Origin: JBLMZI01 sp050258755
GTDB taxonomy: Bacteria; Bacillota; Syntrophomonadia; Syntrophomonadales; DTU052
Assembly (NCBI GenBank): GCA_050258755.1
Contig: JBLMZI010000007.1
Coordinates: 62,001 to 126,000, forward strand
Reading direction: 5' to 3'
DNA length: 64,000 nucleotides
A program made the translations under genes and the position numbers. Shown here piece by piece: positions 1 through 7,841 of this stretch. The notes under the pieces are model-generated. The model saw only the letters and a program-made list of their open reading frames with translations. It was not told where the DNA came from and searched no databases. Within the stretch, counting starts at the first letter, position 1, and each line of letters starts with the position of its first letter.

Positions 1-468
1 CTGGCCCAGCGTGAAGGACTGTCTTTTACCACGCCGGCTTTAAGCGACTGTGCTCCGCTGCACCGCATGGGTGAAGCCGTCCGCGGGTTGGGTTCGGCGG
101 TGAAATGCATGCGCGATCCGACCAGAGGCGGACTGGCGACGGTGCTGAACGAGCTGGCCGGTCAGTCCGGCCGGGGACTTCTGGTTCGCGAATCTGGAAT
201 TCCGGTGGCTGCCCACGTCAAAGGCGCCTGTGATATGCTGGGCATGGATCCGCTGTATATGGCGAATGAAGGGAAAATGGTGCTGATCGTTGACCGAAAC
301 CACGCGGATGCGGTCATGCAGGCACTGAAGACGGTGCCGGAGGCGGTAAATGCCGCCGTCATCGGTCAGGTTGTGGACGACCGGGGCATTGTACTGATGG
401 AAACAGAACTGGGTGCGCGCCGAATTCTGGGGATGTTGGAAGGCGAGCACCTTCCCCGGATCTGTTAA
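1..468 (+). CDS. hypE: Hydrogenase maturation protein HypE (C-terminal part, 5' end outside window)
   Basis: The reading frame is open from the first base and encodes the last 155 residues of an AIR-synthase-family protein. It ends in Pro-Arg-Ile-Cys, the HypE C-terminus. In the family, that cysteine receives a carbamoyl group from HypF and is dehydrated to the thiocyanate that supplies cyanide ligands for the [NiFe]-hydrogenase iron. The conserved RDPTRGGLATVLNE segment and the NEGK segment of the ATP-binding fold are also visible. The rest of a hyp operon would lie upstream, outside the window. Transcription probably ends at the long hairpin just downstream. Confidence 0.95.
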   Translation: MAQREGLSFTTPALSDCAPLHRMGEAVRGLGSAVKCMRDPTRGGLATVLNELAGQSGRGLLVRESGIPVAAHVKGACDMLGMDPLYMANEGKMVLIVDRNHADAVMQALKTVPEAVNAAVIGQVVDDRGIVLMETELGARRILGMLEGEHLPRIC

Positions 469-490
469 TCCACCCATTACAAGCGAAATA

Positions 491-554
491 AGAGGGGACA
501 TTCCTCGCCGCATACGCTTGAAAAGAAGCAAGCCAGCCCCGAGGGTGTCCCCTT
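491..554. terminator. Long inverted repeat downstream of hypE (terminator-like or REP-like)
   Basis: AGAGGGGACA and TGTCCCCTTT form a 10-pair stem with one G-U pair around a roughly 40-base loop. A pyrimidine-rich TTTCTTTCTCG follows. It lies between hypE and the convergent desulforedoxin-like gene and could end both transcripts. The GGGGACA/TGTCCCC arms also resemble the ends of REP-type elements, and a GGGGACATT string recurs near 28436. Confidence 0.5.
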
Positions 555-574
555 TCTTTCTCGTTTTCATTGTA

Positions 575-697
575 TTATTCTGAAACCAGTACCATGTCTT
601 CGCCGCAGCAGACCAGAGTTCCTCCGCCGACTTCAAGGATCTTGACCTTGTTGCCGCAGATTTCGCAGAGGTAGAGTTCGCCGACTTCGTCAACCAT
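575..697 (-). CDS. Desulforedoxin-like 40-residue iron protein
   Basis: A short ORF of 40 codons follows a strong AAGGAGGTG ribosome site. It starts with MVDEVGELYLCEICGN and has Cys11, Cys14, Cys30 and Cys31, the CX2C...CC arrangement of desulforedoxin and of the N-terminal domain of desulfoferrodoxin, which binds one Fe(S-Cys)4 centre. The usual catalytic superoxide reductase domain is absent, so this is a stand-alone redox miniprotein. In the family it would serve electron transfer or oxygen defence in anaerobes. An upstream ATG in the same leader runs into a stop after three codons, so GTTGAC after the second ATG sets the start. It is divergent from the CheR-like gene. Confidence 0.85.
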   Translation of the reverse strand: MVDEVGELYLCEICGNKVKILEVGGGTLVCCGEDMVLVSE

Positions 698-825
698 ACA
701 TTACACCTCCTTTTTGTAAAGTATAGTATGACCGGCGGCTCCGGCTCAAGTCGGGAAACAGCGATTGAAAAGAAAATGCTTCTTTCTTTCAACGCGGAGA
801 AGAAAAAACGTTGGGACGGGAATTT

Positions 826-1428
826 ATGGCATTCACCTACTTTTTTAGGGACAAACAAACGCTGGATGCGGCCGTCGACGAACTGGCCCGGATTGCCATG
901 GGCAAACAGAGTATCAATATCTGGGATGCCGGATGTGCGATGGGGCCTGAACCGTTCTCGCTTGCGATTCTGCTCGCTGAAAAAGTTGGCCAGTATACTT
1001 TTCGAAACATCAAAATCATGGCAACGGATATCGACGGCAGCGATTTGTTCAAAGATATCATTCACCAGGGCATATACCCGCACGAGCAGGTCCAGCGCAT
1101 TCCCGAAGCGATCCTGGCCAAATACTTCAGTCAAGTCACCGGGCGGGATGAGTACGTTATCTCGGATCATATTCGCAGCCGCATCAGTTTTGCCAAACAC
1201 GACCTTCTGACCTTCACCCCGCCCGCCACCGGTTTTTCGCTGATTGTCTGCAAAAACGTCCTGCTGCATTTTTCGTATGAACAGCGGATCAAAGTCATTG
1301 AAATGTTTCATCAGACCCTGACCCCGGGTGGACTTCTCATTACCGAGCAGACCCAAAAAATGCCCCAGGAATTGGCCGGATGCTTTGAGCAGGTCTTGAG
1401 CAACGTACAGCTGTTTCGAAAGCTGTAG
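826..1428 (+). CDS. CheR-like SAM-dependent methyltransferase (divergent, lacks the N-terminal CheR domain)
   Basis: The 200-residue protein begins directly at the TYFFRD segment that opens the CheR catalytic domain. It shows the SAM-binding loop DAGCAMGPEPFSLAILL, the ATDIDGSDL segment and CKNVLLHF. In typical CheR these read AGCSTGEEPYS and CRNVLIYF, so two usually conserved positions differ (Thr-Gly-Glu becomes Met-Gly-Pro, Arg becomes Lys). The N-terminal helical domain that recognises chemoreceptors is missing. A TTG fifteen bases upstream is an alternative start behind GGAG. Whether it still methylates glutamates is uncertain. No receptor or other che gene is adjacent. Confidence 0.75.
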   Translation: MAFTYFFRDKQTLDAAVDELARIAMGKQSINIWDAGCAMGPEPFSLAILLAEKVGQYTFRNIKIMATDIDGSDLFKDIIHQGIYPHEQVQRIPEAILAKYFSQVTGRDEYVISDHIRSRISFAKHDLLTFTPPATGFSLIVCKNVLLHFSYEQRIKVIEMFHQTLTPGGLLITEQTQKMPQELAGCFEQVLSNVQLFRKL

Positions 1429-1438
1429 AGGTTCGAAT

Positions 1439-2056
1439 ATGCGCGTTATCAATCTTACCGAGAAAAGTAATGTCTATACCTGTAACGCCTATCTGGTCCA
1501 GGGGACCTGGAACGCGTTGAGTGATGTCAATACCCTGGTTGATGTCGGCCGCGACGAGGCTTTATTGGAACGGATCAAGGATATCCGGACCGGTGTGGGC
1601 AAGCGCCGGGTGGATCAGGTAATTCTAACCCACAGCCATTATGATCATACCGGATTGCTGCCCAGAATAAGGATGGAATACAAGCCGCGTGTACTTGCCT
1701 ATTCATCATCTTTGGAAGGGGTCGACGAACTCCTGTATGACGGCCAGATGATTAAGCTCGGCGAACGTCTTTTCGAGGTCATGCATGCACCAGGGCACAG
1801 CTCTGACTCTATCTGCCTGTACTGCGCTGAGGAAAAGGTTCTTTTCGCAGGAGACACCTCCATTCGCGTTCAGTCGGTCGAGGTGGGTGAAACCTATGAA
1901 TACGGTTTTGCCACCTTTCTGCAGCGTTTAGCCTTGAAAGATGTTCAGATCGTATATTTCGGCCACGGCGAGCCGATGACCAAATACTGCAATGAAGTCA
2001 TTCGGGAAAGCGCGCAGCGGGTATTCAGCGTGCTTCACCCCGGGATGAACAAGTAG
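1439..2056 (+). CDS. Metallo-beta-lactamase-fold hydrolase
   Basis: This 205-residue protein has the metal-binding motif THSHYDHTG near residue 65, a downstream APGHSSDSI histidine, the bridging FAGDTS aspartate and a C-terminal FGHGEP histidine. That is the full ligand set of a dinuclear MBL-fold hydrolase of the glyoxalase II-like branch. The substrate cannot be told from sequence. The gene starts 11 bases after the CheR-like gene and is followed closely by a thioesterase, so the three may be co-transcribed. Confidence 0.88.
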   Translation: MRVINLTEKSNVYTCNAYLVQGTWNALSDVNTLVDVGRDEALLERIKDIRTGVGKRRVDQVILTHSHYDHTGLLPRIRMEYKPRVLAYSSSLEGVDELLYDGQMIKLGERLFEVMHAPGHSSDSICLYCAEEKVLFAGDTSIRVQSVEVGETYEYGFATFLQRLALKDVQIVYFGHGEPMTKYCNEVIRESAQRVFSVLHPGMNK

Positions 2057-2088
2057 TTTGTTTTGGGTTGAACGAAGGAGGGGATTCC

Positions 2089-2550
2089 ATGCAGATCACG
2101 GATGCGGCCGATTTTGCCCTTAAGAACACTTTGATGGAGACGCTGGATATTGAGATTACCGAGTTTACCCGTGAGCGGGTCGTCGCGGTCATGCCGGTCG
2201 GGCCGAAGGTTCACCAGCCGTTTGGCATCATGCACGGCGGGGTTTCGGTGGTATTGGCCGAGACTGTGGCTTCGGCGGGCAGCTACCAGTTTATCGACGG
2301 CAGTAAACAGCGCGCGGTTGGGATGGAGATCAACGCCAATCATATCCGCAGCGTCAGTAAAGGCGAGGTAAGAGCGATAGGCACCCCGGCGCATGTCGGG
2401 CGCCGGTCCATCATCTGGGATATTCGTGTGGTTGACGACCTGGACCGGCTGATTTGCGTATCCCGCTGTACCATGTCAGTCATCAATATCGAGGAAGGGA
2501 TGCTCGGCAAGGATATGAAAAAAGAGGCATTCCGGGACGCCGGACAATAA
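2089..2550 (+). CDS. PaaI-type hotdog-fold acyl-CoA thioesterase
   Basis: A 153-residue single-domain hotdog protein. The active-site segment QPFGIMHGGVSVVLAET is typical of the PaaI / 4-hydroxybenzoyl-CoA thioesterase group, where the Gly-Gly turn and the following acidic residue hold the thioester. GVEI- and NANHIRS-like strands of the fold follow. Proteins of this class cleave aromatic or medium acyl-CoAs, and the substrate here is unknown. The start was chosen at the ATG behind GGAGGGG. An in-frame TTG 21 bases upstream has no comparable ribosome site. Confidence 0.88.
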   Translation: MQITDAADFALKNTLMETLDIEITEFTRERVVAVMPVGPKVHQPFGIMHGGVSVVLAETVASAGSYQFIDGSKQRAVGMEINANHIRSVSKGEVRAIGTPAHVGRRSIIWDIRVVDDLDRLICVSRCTMSVINIEEGMLGKDMKKEAFRDAGQ

Positions 2551-2573
2551 AACGGATCGACCAATGCCTTGAA

Positions 2574-2597
2574 AAGGCGGCCTGAGCCGTCTTTTTT
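2574..2597 (+). terminator. Intrinsic terminator after the thioesterase gene
   Basis: A short stem AGGCGG/CCGTCT with one G-U pair is followed directly by a run of six T. It sits just behind the thioesterase stop codon and before the DUF4349 gene. Confidence 0.65.
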
Positions 2598-2732
2598 GTT
2601 CACCCATTAGCCCGGCCAGGCATGCCCGGAGAAATACTTCGGCGGTTCAAGCGGCAGTTTCTGTAAGATAAAAATAGGAGAAGCGTATCCTGGTTAGATA
2701 CATTGGCTGGAACGACGAATGGGGGGCTGAAA

Positions 2733-3677
2733 ATGAATTGGACTTTTAAAAAGGTGTTTAAGGCAATTCTCGTTGGTTTCGTGGTTCTTTTTCTGCTGCG
2801 GTTGGGGTACGGGATGGCTTACGAGCGGAACCGGACGGATGAGGACGGTGGCGTGCTCTACAACACGATGGTCGGCGGGGCGGTTCAGGAGGACAGTGCG
2901 CTGACGAAACGGTCCACCGCGATCCAAAACATAGCGACTTACAAGATGGCGCTCCCGGCAGGCGAAAAATTGGCGAACAACGGTGCGGGCGCACCGGCAC
3001 AGCTGTTAGAACAAAAATATGAAAAGATCGGCGACATCTTTTCCCGCACCGATCATTTTGATCGGGACGACCAGAAGCTTCGTGCTCAAATCAAACATTA
3101 CGATGCCTTGATCCAATCCGAAGAGAACGCTGGGCTCAAGAAAGACCGCCAGCTCAGGATGACCATCGGGGTGGCGCCGGCCAGATTTGATGCCATGGTC
3201 AAGGACCTCAAAAAAATCGGTAAGCTCGAATCCATTAACGTGGTGAAATATGACCGGACCAACGAATACCTCAAGCTGAAGGCCCAAAAAGCATCGCTGG
3301 AAGAAATGAAAGCGTCCCTGCTCGCCTTAAAAGCAAAGGGCGGCAAGATCGAAGAGTTTATCAGTCTTGAGAATCGCATCATGGAGCTGAATGATCAGGC
3401 TCGGACCCTTGGGGTTGATCTCGGGAACTATGATGCGCACGGTGATTTCTGCACGATCAATTTCAGCCTTCAAGAGGGAAAGATCCGGAAAGAAATCGTG
3501 CCATTCGCTGAGATTCTTGTGAACTCGCTGGAATGGACTATAGGGTGGTATTTGGGTTTACTGGGCATTTTCATTCTCGGCGCATTGGCAGCCTTGCTTC
3601 TGCTCAAAATGATCGAGGTGGGGAAACGGGTCCTGCTGCCCAGTCCCGCGGTCCAGACCCCGAAAGATCAAGCTTAA
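2733..3677 (+). CDS. DUF4349-type membrane protein with coiled coil
   Basis: The 314-residue protein has an N-terminal transmembrane helix (about residues 9-27), an extracytoplasmic region with a long charged coiled coil (about 150-225, rich in Lys, Glu and Leu), and a second transmembrane helix near 270-295. This layout, with a segment resembling NVVKYDRTNEYLKLKAQ before the coiled coil, matches DUF4349 proteins, whose function is unknown. The start is the ATG behind GGGGGG. It has its own downstream terminator and looks monocistronic. Confidence 0.75.
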   Translation: MNWTFKKVFKAILVGFVVLFLLRLGYGMAYERNRTDEDGGVLYNTMVGGAVQEDSALTKRSTAIQNIATYKMALPAGEKLANNGAGAPAQLLEQKYEKIGDIFSRTDHFDRDDQKLRAQIKHYDALIQSEENAGLKKDRQLRMTIGVAPARFDAMVKDLKKIGKLESINVVKYDRTNEYLKLKAQKASLEEMKASLLALKAKGGKIEEFISLENRIMELNDQARTLGVDLGNYDAHGDFCTINFSLQEGKIRKEIVPFAEILVNSLEWTIGWYLGLLGIFILGALAALLLLKMIEVGKRVLLPSPAVQTPKDQA

Positions 3678-3702
3678 GCAAAAGTCTTGTCGGAACGAAC
3701 CG

Positions 3703-3736
3703 AAAGCGCGGCTGGTGTGCCGCGCTTTTTATTTTT
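3703..3736 (+). terminator. Intrinsic terminator after the DUF4349 gene
   Basis: AAAGCGCGGC and GCCGCGCTTT form a perfect stem around TGGTGT, followed by TTATTTTT. It is a strong rho-independent terminator. Confidence 0.9.
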
Positions 3737-3914
3737 GCCCGCAAGTCCGAGCTTTTGAAATCACGGCCGGGGCGTCAATGAGACTGCTCCAAAACCCTTA
3801 AAAATGCGACATACCGATATAACGCCGCGAATGACAAAGCCGGAAAGATCGCTTGAGTTGATCCGCCGCCGACGATATTCGACATGAATATCAGGAAAAA
3901 CCTTAGAAAGGGTA

Positions 3915-3943
3915 TTGCTTATCGACCGTTCCAGCATTACAAT
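3915..3943 (+). promoter_or_regulatory. Sigma-A type promoter for the HTH gene
   Basis: TTGCTT and TACAAT are separated by 17 bases. The predicted start of transcription falls about 30 bases before the first codon of the HTH gene. Nothing else is recognised in the 180 bases between the previous terminator and this promoter. Confidence 0.55.
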
Positions 3944-3977
3944 TTAGGTAATATATGGCACGATCGAGGTGGAGCAC

Positions 3978-4640
3978 TTGGCGAGAAAACCGAAAATGGA
4001 TAATCCCGAAGAACTGATTGAGTATCATACAATGGGTTACCCGGATGGACTGATTGCTGAAAAACTTGGTGTAAGCCGTGAAACTGTGCGGCGCTGGCGG
4101 GGGCGCCTGGGACTGGCCCCAAACCGAAAACGAGGTGAGCGTGGGCCGACAGTGCTTTCAGGCCAGGCTTACTATAATACTTGCTCCCGGTTGATGAAAT
4201 ACACTGGCCGCTACATCAATCAAGCTGCCCAGGAAGGCCTTGAGCAGGGCGAGATTGACCCGGAAACCTGCTTCCTGTCCGGTATCATGCAGCCAGCTCC
4301 GGTTCGTCACCCACAGCCGGTTCTGGCTCCCCAAAACCCGCTGCCGGTCACCGATGCCCAGGCCGAACGGATTGTGTCCCAGGAGAGCCAACAGGCAATG
4401 GCTGGTTTAGCCGGCGTACCTGGTCCGGCGATTCTCGAACTGGCCCGTATCTACAAAACGGCATCGGAGGCCACGATCAAAGAGTTATCCCGAAGAGCGG
4501 TCCGGGAAAGCGGGTTAGTTGGAATTCTGGCGACAAACGGGGATGTCCGCGATAACGGGACCGTACCTGTTCACCGATGGCAGAAAACCTGGCAAGAGAC
4601 TTCGGAAAACCTGCAGGAATGGATGCGGGAGAAATCCTGA
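3978..4640 (+). CDS. HTH-domain protein of unknown function preceding the Tad locus
   Basis: A 220-residue protein. Residues about 8-45 form a helix-turn-helix (LIAEKLGVSRETVRRWRGRL) like those of resolvase, transposase or sigma region-4 type domains. A proline-rich linker follows, then a helical C-terminal half. No family was recognised for the rest. The TTG start lies behind GAGGTGGAG; a GTG nine bases upstream and an ATG further in are alternatives. It stands between its own promoter and a second strong promoter that begins the GGDEF/Tad genes, so it could regulate that locus, but this is inferred from position only. Confidence 0.6.
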   Translation: MARKPKMDNPEELIEYHTMGYPDGLIAEKLGVSRETVRRWRGRLGLAPNRKRGERGPTVLSGQAYYNTCSRLMKYTGRYINQAAQEGLEQGEIDPETCFLSGIMQPAPVRHPQPVLAPQNPLPVTDAQAERIVSQESQQAMAGLAGVPGPAILELARIYKTASEATIKELSRRAVRESGLVGILATNGDVRDNGTVPVHRWQKTWQETSENLQEWMREKS

Positions 4641-4753
4641 ACCCCATAATGACGAAAATGTTTTCCCACCTTTCTTGGTACCACTCCTGTTTGTGCCGAA
4701 TCCGGGGCCGGCCACACCCCGGTTCGGCAATACTTTTCACGAAGAAACAAATA

Positions 4754-4782
4754 TTGACAATAAAGAATAAAAAAGGTAATAT
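4754..4782 (+). promoter_or_regulatory. Near-consensus sigma-A promoter of the Tad locus
   Basis: TTGACA and TAATAT are 17 bases apart, matching 6/6 and 5/6 consensus positions. The predicted start, about seven bases after the -10 box, is immediately before a GC-rich hairpin and 80-90 bases before the GGDEF gene. It is the best promoter match in the first 20 kb. Confidence 0.75.
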
Positions 4783-4790
4783 CACAACAA

Positions 4791-4826
4791 AGAATGGGCC
4801 CGGCGAAATGCCGGGCTTCTTCGTTT
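4791..4826 (+). promoter_or_regulatory. 5'-terminal hairpin of the Tad locus transcript (stabiliser, attenuator or terminator)
   Basis: GCCCGGC and GCCGGGC pair around GAAAT, with flanking GAA/TTC pairs, followed by TTCTTCGTTT. The hairpin would occupy nearly the first 30 bases of RNA made from the promoter just upstream. It resembles a weak terminator, but as it lies right at the RNA start it could instead protect the long message from 5' decay or act in attenuation. Confidence 0.6.
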
Positions 4827-4872
4827 ATCGTCATAAATGCTCGGAAATTGTTGACTCGTGGGAGGGATGTAA

Positions 4873-5757
4873 GTGTTTTCCCGTAACAAGAAAACGAATT
4901 TGCTGCGCGACTGGGCACCGTACTTCGGTCCGGTATCCGGAGCGCGCCTGAACCAGCTCTCCGAAACGCAGCCGGGGGTGGATCATCTCACCGGGCTGCC
5001 CAACCGCAGCACGGCGGCGTCCATTCAAGTGTCGGCTCCATTTGCGATACTCTTTTGCGACCTGAACAAATTTAAACCGGTCAATGACAGTTTTGGACAT
5101 GCGATTGGGGATGCGATACTGCAGGCCTTCGCTCAGACGCTGGTTCGTTCCCTGAGGGCCGGTGATCTGGCAATCCGCTGGGGGGGTGACGAGTTTGTGG
5201 CCGTTCTCCCGGGAGCCGCCTCAGATTTGGTGGAAGCAGCCGCGGAACGATTGAAGCAGCTTTGGAACCAGAACCAGCTTGCTGTGAAATATCGGGTTAG
5301 TGTTTCGGTGGGTTGCGCGGTTTCCCGGGACCAAAGCGTGGAACAGACGGTTGCCGAAGCTGATGCCCGGATGTACCAGGAAAAGAATGGCGGGCGGGGA
5401 TCGCCCGCAACCGTCGTTATGACACAAATCTTCGATTTAACGCAGATTGTTCAATGGAGTCATTCTATACTCATTGATCTGCATGGTGGATTAAGCGCCC
5501 AAGTGCAGCGCGATGATCTCTGGAAATCGGACTGCCGGCTCGGACTGCAGGCAGTGCCGCTGGAGCTGGAACGAAAAAACCAATTATATGGGCTTTGCGG
5601 CGAAATTGAAGGATTGGATGATGAGGACCTCCGGCGAATCGCCCGGCTGGTTCTGGACCGGGTTGCCGCTCGAAAACGGGTTCTGCTCAATGTTCATGAC
5701 GAAAGGATTGCCGCTTGGGCCGCAGGTCTTGGCGCAGTCACGGTGGTGAAGGAGTGA
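4873..5757 (+). CDS. Diguanylate cyclase (GGDEF) with unknown C-terminal domain, first gene of the Tad operon
   Basis: The 294-residue soluble protein carries a complete GGDEF domain (about residues 35-175). It has the DHLTGLPNR entry motif, a metal-binding FCDLNKFK aspartate, and the active-site WGGDEF at residues 103-108. The inhibitory I-site RxxD (RAGD, residues 95-98) is five residues before GGDEF, so product inhibition by c-di-GMP is expected. The C-terminal ~110 residues were not recognised. There is no sensor or membrane domain. The GTG start is behind GGAGGG. The TadZ-like gene begins four bases after the stop, so c-di-GMP synthesis is coupled to expression of the pilus genes. Confidence 0.88.
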   Translation: MFSRNKKTNLLRDWAPYFGPVSGARLNQLSETQPGVDHLTGLPNRSTAASIQVSAPFAILFCDLNKFKPVNDSFGHAIGDAILQAFAQTLVRSLRAGDLAIRWGGDEFVAVLPGAASDLVEAAAERLKQLWNQNQLAVKYRVSVSVGCAVSRDQSVEQTVAEADARMYQEKNGGRGSPATVVMTQIFDLTQIVQWSHSILIDLHGGLSAQVQRDDLWKSDCRLGLQAVPLELERKNQLYGLCGEIEGLDDEDLRRIARLVLDRVAARKRVLLNVHDERIAAWAAGLGAVTVVKE

Positions 5758-5761
5758 TTGC

Positions 5762-6946
5762 ATGATCTATACACAAACCGGCCAACAATTGCGCGCCTGG
5801 ATTCAATCCGCAGGGTATACCCTGGTTCGTTCCGACAGCGAAGCCGAAATTACCGTGGTTGAACTGCCCGATTATCGGGACTGCCTTTTCAGAGGACCGG
5901 TGCTATACGTGCTGACTGGGATGATGGATTACCATTCCATTTTGGATGCCCGAAAGACCGGTCCGGTCATTGCAGTCACCGAATTGATGGAAAATCCGGA
6001 AATCTATCTGCGGACAGCGCCTGCTGAAACCCCACAAGTCCGGCTCTGGCCGCAGGAACAACATATACAGGATGATCAAACAACGCCGGATGAAATCGGA
6101 AGGTCTGCTGCCGTGCGGAGTGTGCGTTCCGACGCGTTACCTACTCCGGCTGCTTTTATTGAACGCCCACTGTTTCCGGCACGCGGGTCGGCTGCGTTTG
6201 TTGTCGCATCCTTTTCCACAAAAGGCGGGGTCGGGAAAACCTCGGTCGCCCTTAATATCGCGGCCTATCACGCTCGCCGAGGCATGAGCACGGTGCTGGT
6301 CGATCTGGACATTGGCACGGGCGATTACAAGGAACTGTTCGGCCTCTCGGATCAAGGGCCGACCGTTCAGAACTGGCGAAGTTATGCGCGCACGCTCTCG
6401 GCCAGTCTGTTTCGGCACCGGTCCACCGGAATGGCGGTACTGCCGGGCGGCCCGGCGGAAACAGCCGAAATTACCGCTTCCGAGGTAGAGGATTTGATCG
6501 GACTGCTGGGGGATCAGTTTGAAATGGTGGTCCTCGATTTCGGCGTAAAACCGAATCACGCCCACACGCGAAAAGGGCTCGAAATGGCCGATCGCGTACT
6601 GGCGGTCGTTGACCCAAGGCGCGGGATGATGACCACCCTGCTGGAACAGTTCTGGAACCAGCACCCGGATTGGAGCGCGAGCGGAAAACTGCAGTTGGTT
6701 GTCAATCTGGTGCGGGCCGACAGTCATTATGAGAGTTCGGAGCTGGCCCGGATGGCTGGCGTCGCCAAGTTTTATGAGATTCCGGAAGATCCGGCTTTTG
6801 AACTTGCTAAAAAGGGGCATAAAGCCGTCATTGAATTAAAAAACTCTCCTGCCGGGCGGGAACTGGCCAATCTGGCCGCCGATTTGTTGGGGGTTATCCC
6901 GGCGGTGCAGAAGAAACCCACGATACTCGAAAGACTTTGGAGGTGA
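5762..6946 (+). CDS. TadZ/CpaE-like ParA-family ATPase, copy 1 (canonical Walker A)
   Basis: The 394-residue protein has an N-terminal receiver-like region (about 1-85), a linker, then a MinD/ParA domain with the deviant Walker A motif STKGGVGKTS at residues 152-161, including both the signature lysine and the P-loop lysine. The switch region VDLDIGTGD and the MVVLDFGV Walker B strand follow. TadZ/CpaE proteins mark the site of Tad pilus assembly at the membrane. Of the three tandem copies this is the only one with an intact motif, so it is the most likely active ATPase. Confidence 0.85.
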   Translation: MIYTQTGQQLRAWIQSAGYTLVRSDSEAEITVVELPDYRDCLFRGPVLYVLTGMMDYHSILDARKTGPVIAVTELMENPEIYLRTAPAETPQVRLWPQEQHIQDDQTTPDEIGRSAAVRSVRSDALPTPAAFIERPLFPARGSAAFVVASFSTKGGVGKTSVALNIAAYHARRGMSTVLVDLDIGTGDYKELFGLSDQGPTVQNWRSYARTLSASLFRHRSTGMAVLPGGPAETAEITASEVEDLIGLLGDQFEMVVLDFGVKPNHAHTRKGLEMADRVLAVVDPRRGMMTTLLEQFWNQHPDWSASGKLQLVVNLVRADSHYESSELARMAGVAKFYEIPEDPAFELAKKGHKAVIELKNSPAGRELANLAADLLGVIPAVQKKPTILERLWR

Positions 6947-6952
6947 TACGCA

Positions 6953-7840
6953 ATGCGGTGCTATGTCAATTTGCCGGCGGCGGATGGTTTGACAATTGCG
7001 CGGGCTCTGAATGGAAAACCGGCGGATCACCCACGGGACGCCGATCTTTGTTTGGTTTTTGGGGGCGAGGAACTTCAGGACCCCAGGCCGCACCTGGGGA
7101 GAACCAACCTGGTATTTCCGGGGGAACTGTCCGTAATATCGGAGCGGTTTGCTGACCGGGCCATTTCAGCCGGAGTGAGTCCGGAAAACATCTATTTCAG
7201 TGGAGACAGGAAAATGGACATCGTCCAGCTGCTGGCGCTTATTCAGGAACGCAACATCACCATAGATCAGTCGAGACCGGCCAAAGTGATTGGGTTTGTT
7301 GGGCCGAAAGGCGGGCTTGGAAGGACTACTTTTGCCGCTTCATTGGTTGCGCATTACAACAATACCAGCGAAACCGCCGCATTGTTGGAGTGCGGAGCCG
7401 TGCAAAACGGACCGATGCACATTGGTTCATCAGAATACGGAAGCGTCTTATACAACGAGCCCATCGCCGATGCGGCGGCCGCCTATCGGCGCCTGGTCGT
7501 GGACGCTTCCCCGGGCTTTGAAGACCCGCAGCAATATCACCGGACAATACTGATTGTGGATGCCGATGTGATTCAGACCATCGAACCGGCGCGGGAGTAC
7601 CTTCAGCTTCACCGAATCAAACCGCACGCCGTGATTTATAACCGGTGCCGGGCGGAAGTGTCGGCGAAACTGGTGGAGGCCTATTTCCCCGGCATCCGGG
7701 TCATTCCGGTTGAAGACGACTTTTCGAACTGCATGGCCGCACTGGCCGCGGGAACGCCGGCTGCCGAGAAAAGCCCCCGGATTGCCCGGGCGATAGGGGA
7801 ACTTGCGGCGCTGATTGACCGGCAGGAAAGAAGGGACTGA
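6953..7840 (+). CDS. TadZ/CpaE-like protein, copy 2 (degenerate P-loop)
   Basis: A shorter paralogue of 295 residues. The motif is GPKGGLGRTT (residues 117-126): the signature lysine is kept but the P-loop lysine is replaced by arginine, so ATP hydrolysis is unlikely. The region between Walker A and the RLVVDASPG strand is much shorter than in copies 1 and 3, so part of the ParA fold is missing. An N-terminal segment of about 100 residues precedes it. It starts six bases after copy 1 and is probably translationally linked. A non-catalytic partner role is inferred. Confidence 0.7.
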   Translation: MRCYVNLPAADGLTIARALNGKPADHPRDADLCLVFGGEELQDPRPHLGRTNLVFPGELSVISERFADRAISAGVSPENIYFSGDRKMDIVQLLALIQERNITIDQSRPAKVIGFVGPKGGLGRTTFAASLVAHYNNTSETAALLECGAVQNGPMHIGSSEYGSVLYNEPIADAAAAYRRLVVDASPGFEDPQQYHRTILIVDADVIQTIEPAREYLQLHRIKPHAVIYNRCRAEVSAKLVEAYFPGIRVIPVEDDFSNCMAALAAGTPAAEKSPRIARAIGELAALIDRQERRD

Positions 7841-7841
7841 C

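Noticed and set aside
40..1452. Minus-strand ORF of 470 codons spanning the hypE and cheR-like region
   Set aside because: It overlaps three well-supported genes, its translation shows no family features, and the real minus-strand gene here (desulforedoxin-like) is in another frame. It is the antisense shadow of GC-rich genes.
6137..6820. 227-codon minus-strand ORF opposite the first TadZ gene
   Set aside because: Lies entirely within a gene with clear ParA motifs; its own sequence is compositionally odd with no ribosome site.
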